Notes under the pieces: model-generated
What the model saw: the letters and a program-made list of their open reading frames with translations, nothing else
The model's database searches: none
What the model was told of the DNA's origin: nothing
Made by a program: the position numbers and the translations under genes
In this document: one piece after another, positions 30,173 to 30,189 of the stretch
Position numbering within the stretch: the first letter of the stretch is position 1
Layout: each line of letters starts with the position of its first letter
From: Boothiomyces macroporosus
Lineage: Eukaryota; Chytridiomycota; Chytridiomycetes; Rhizophydiales; Terramycetaceae
DNA: 30,189 nucleotides
Direction: 5' to 3'
Assembly: GCA_027604185.1 (NCBI GenBank)
Contig: JADGKB010000144.1
Location: 1 to 30,189, forward strand

Positions 30173-30189
30173 GGTAACTAATCATGGGT

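Overview
The window reads as nuclear DNA of a fungus. It carries an OPT-type peptide transporter, a tandem array of Zn2Cys6 / fungal-specific regulator paralogues, a PDK1-type kinase, a Sec7-family ARF exchange factor, a GYF-domain protein and the E1-alpha subunit of branched-chain keto acid dehydrogenase. The last of these, plus a HEN1 methyltransferase and a PH domain on the kinase, argue against a Saccharomyces-like yeast. An early-diverging fungus is my inference only; I cannot name the species.

The dominant signal is intron size. Almost every reading frame breaks at a GT...AG segment of 19-22 nt with a TTAAY/CTAAY branch-like motif a few bases before the AG. Removing these segments restores one frame and the expected family motifs. 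I placed 36 of them: 11 of 19 nt, 22 of 20 nt, two of 21 and one of 22. Two lie back to back with no exon between them (16660-16700).

Layout. 21-2448 (-): complete OPT transporter. About 2900-3437 (-): decayed C-terminal OPT relic that ends at the PDK1 start codon. 3438-4796 (+): PDK1-like kinase with PH domain. 5133-15769 (+): six tandem Zn2Cys6/MHR regulator paralogues; one has lost the zinc cluster, one has it frameshifted, one has lost an intron. 15787-16359 (-): tail-anchored acyl-CoA-binding protein, divergent from 16421-21585 (+), a Sec7/BIG-type ARF-GEF. 21603-21885 (-): small membrane protein with PY motifs. 22084-22401 (+): multicopper-oxidase relic. 22649-23946 (+): BCKDH E1-alpha. 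24017-24156: array of 20-bp repeats. 24262-26593 (+): GYF/GIGYF-type protein with an eIF4E/4EHP-binding motif. 26612-27810 (+): HEN1 with a GW/WG-containing acidic tail. 27816-28486 (-): PRXL2-like protein. 28805-29686 (-): seven-helix membrane protein. 30001-30088: unexplained three-arm structured element.

The genome is compact: convergent genes are separated by 5-17 nt, and one divergent pair has 61 nt between start codons. Most genes are single housekeeping genes with no evident common pathway. The exception is the regulator array, where two upstream regions contain CGG-N10-CCG sites of the kind Zn2Cys6 dimers bind. All exon models were made by eye; RNA evidence was not available.
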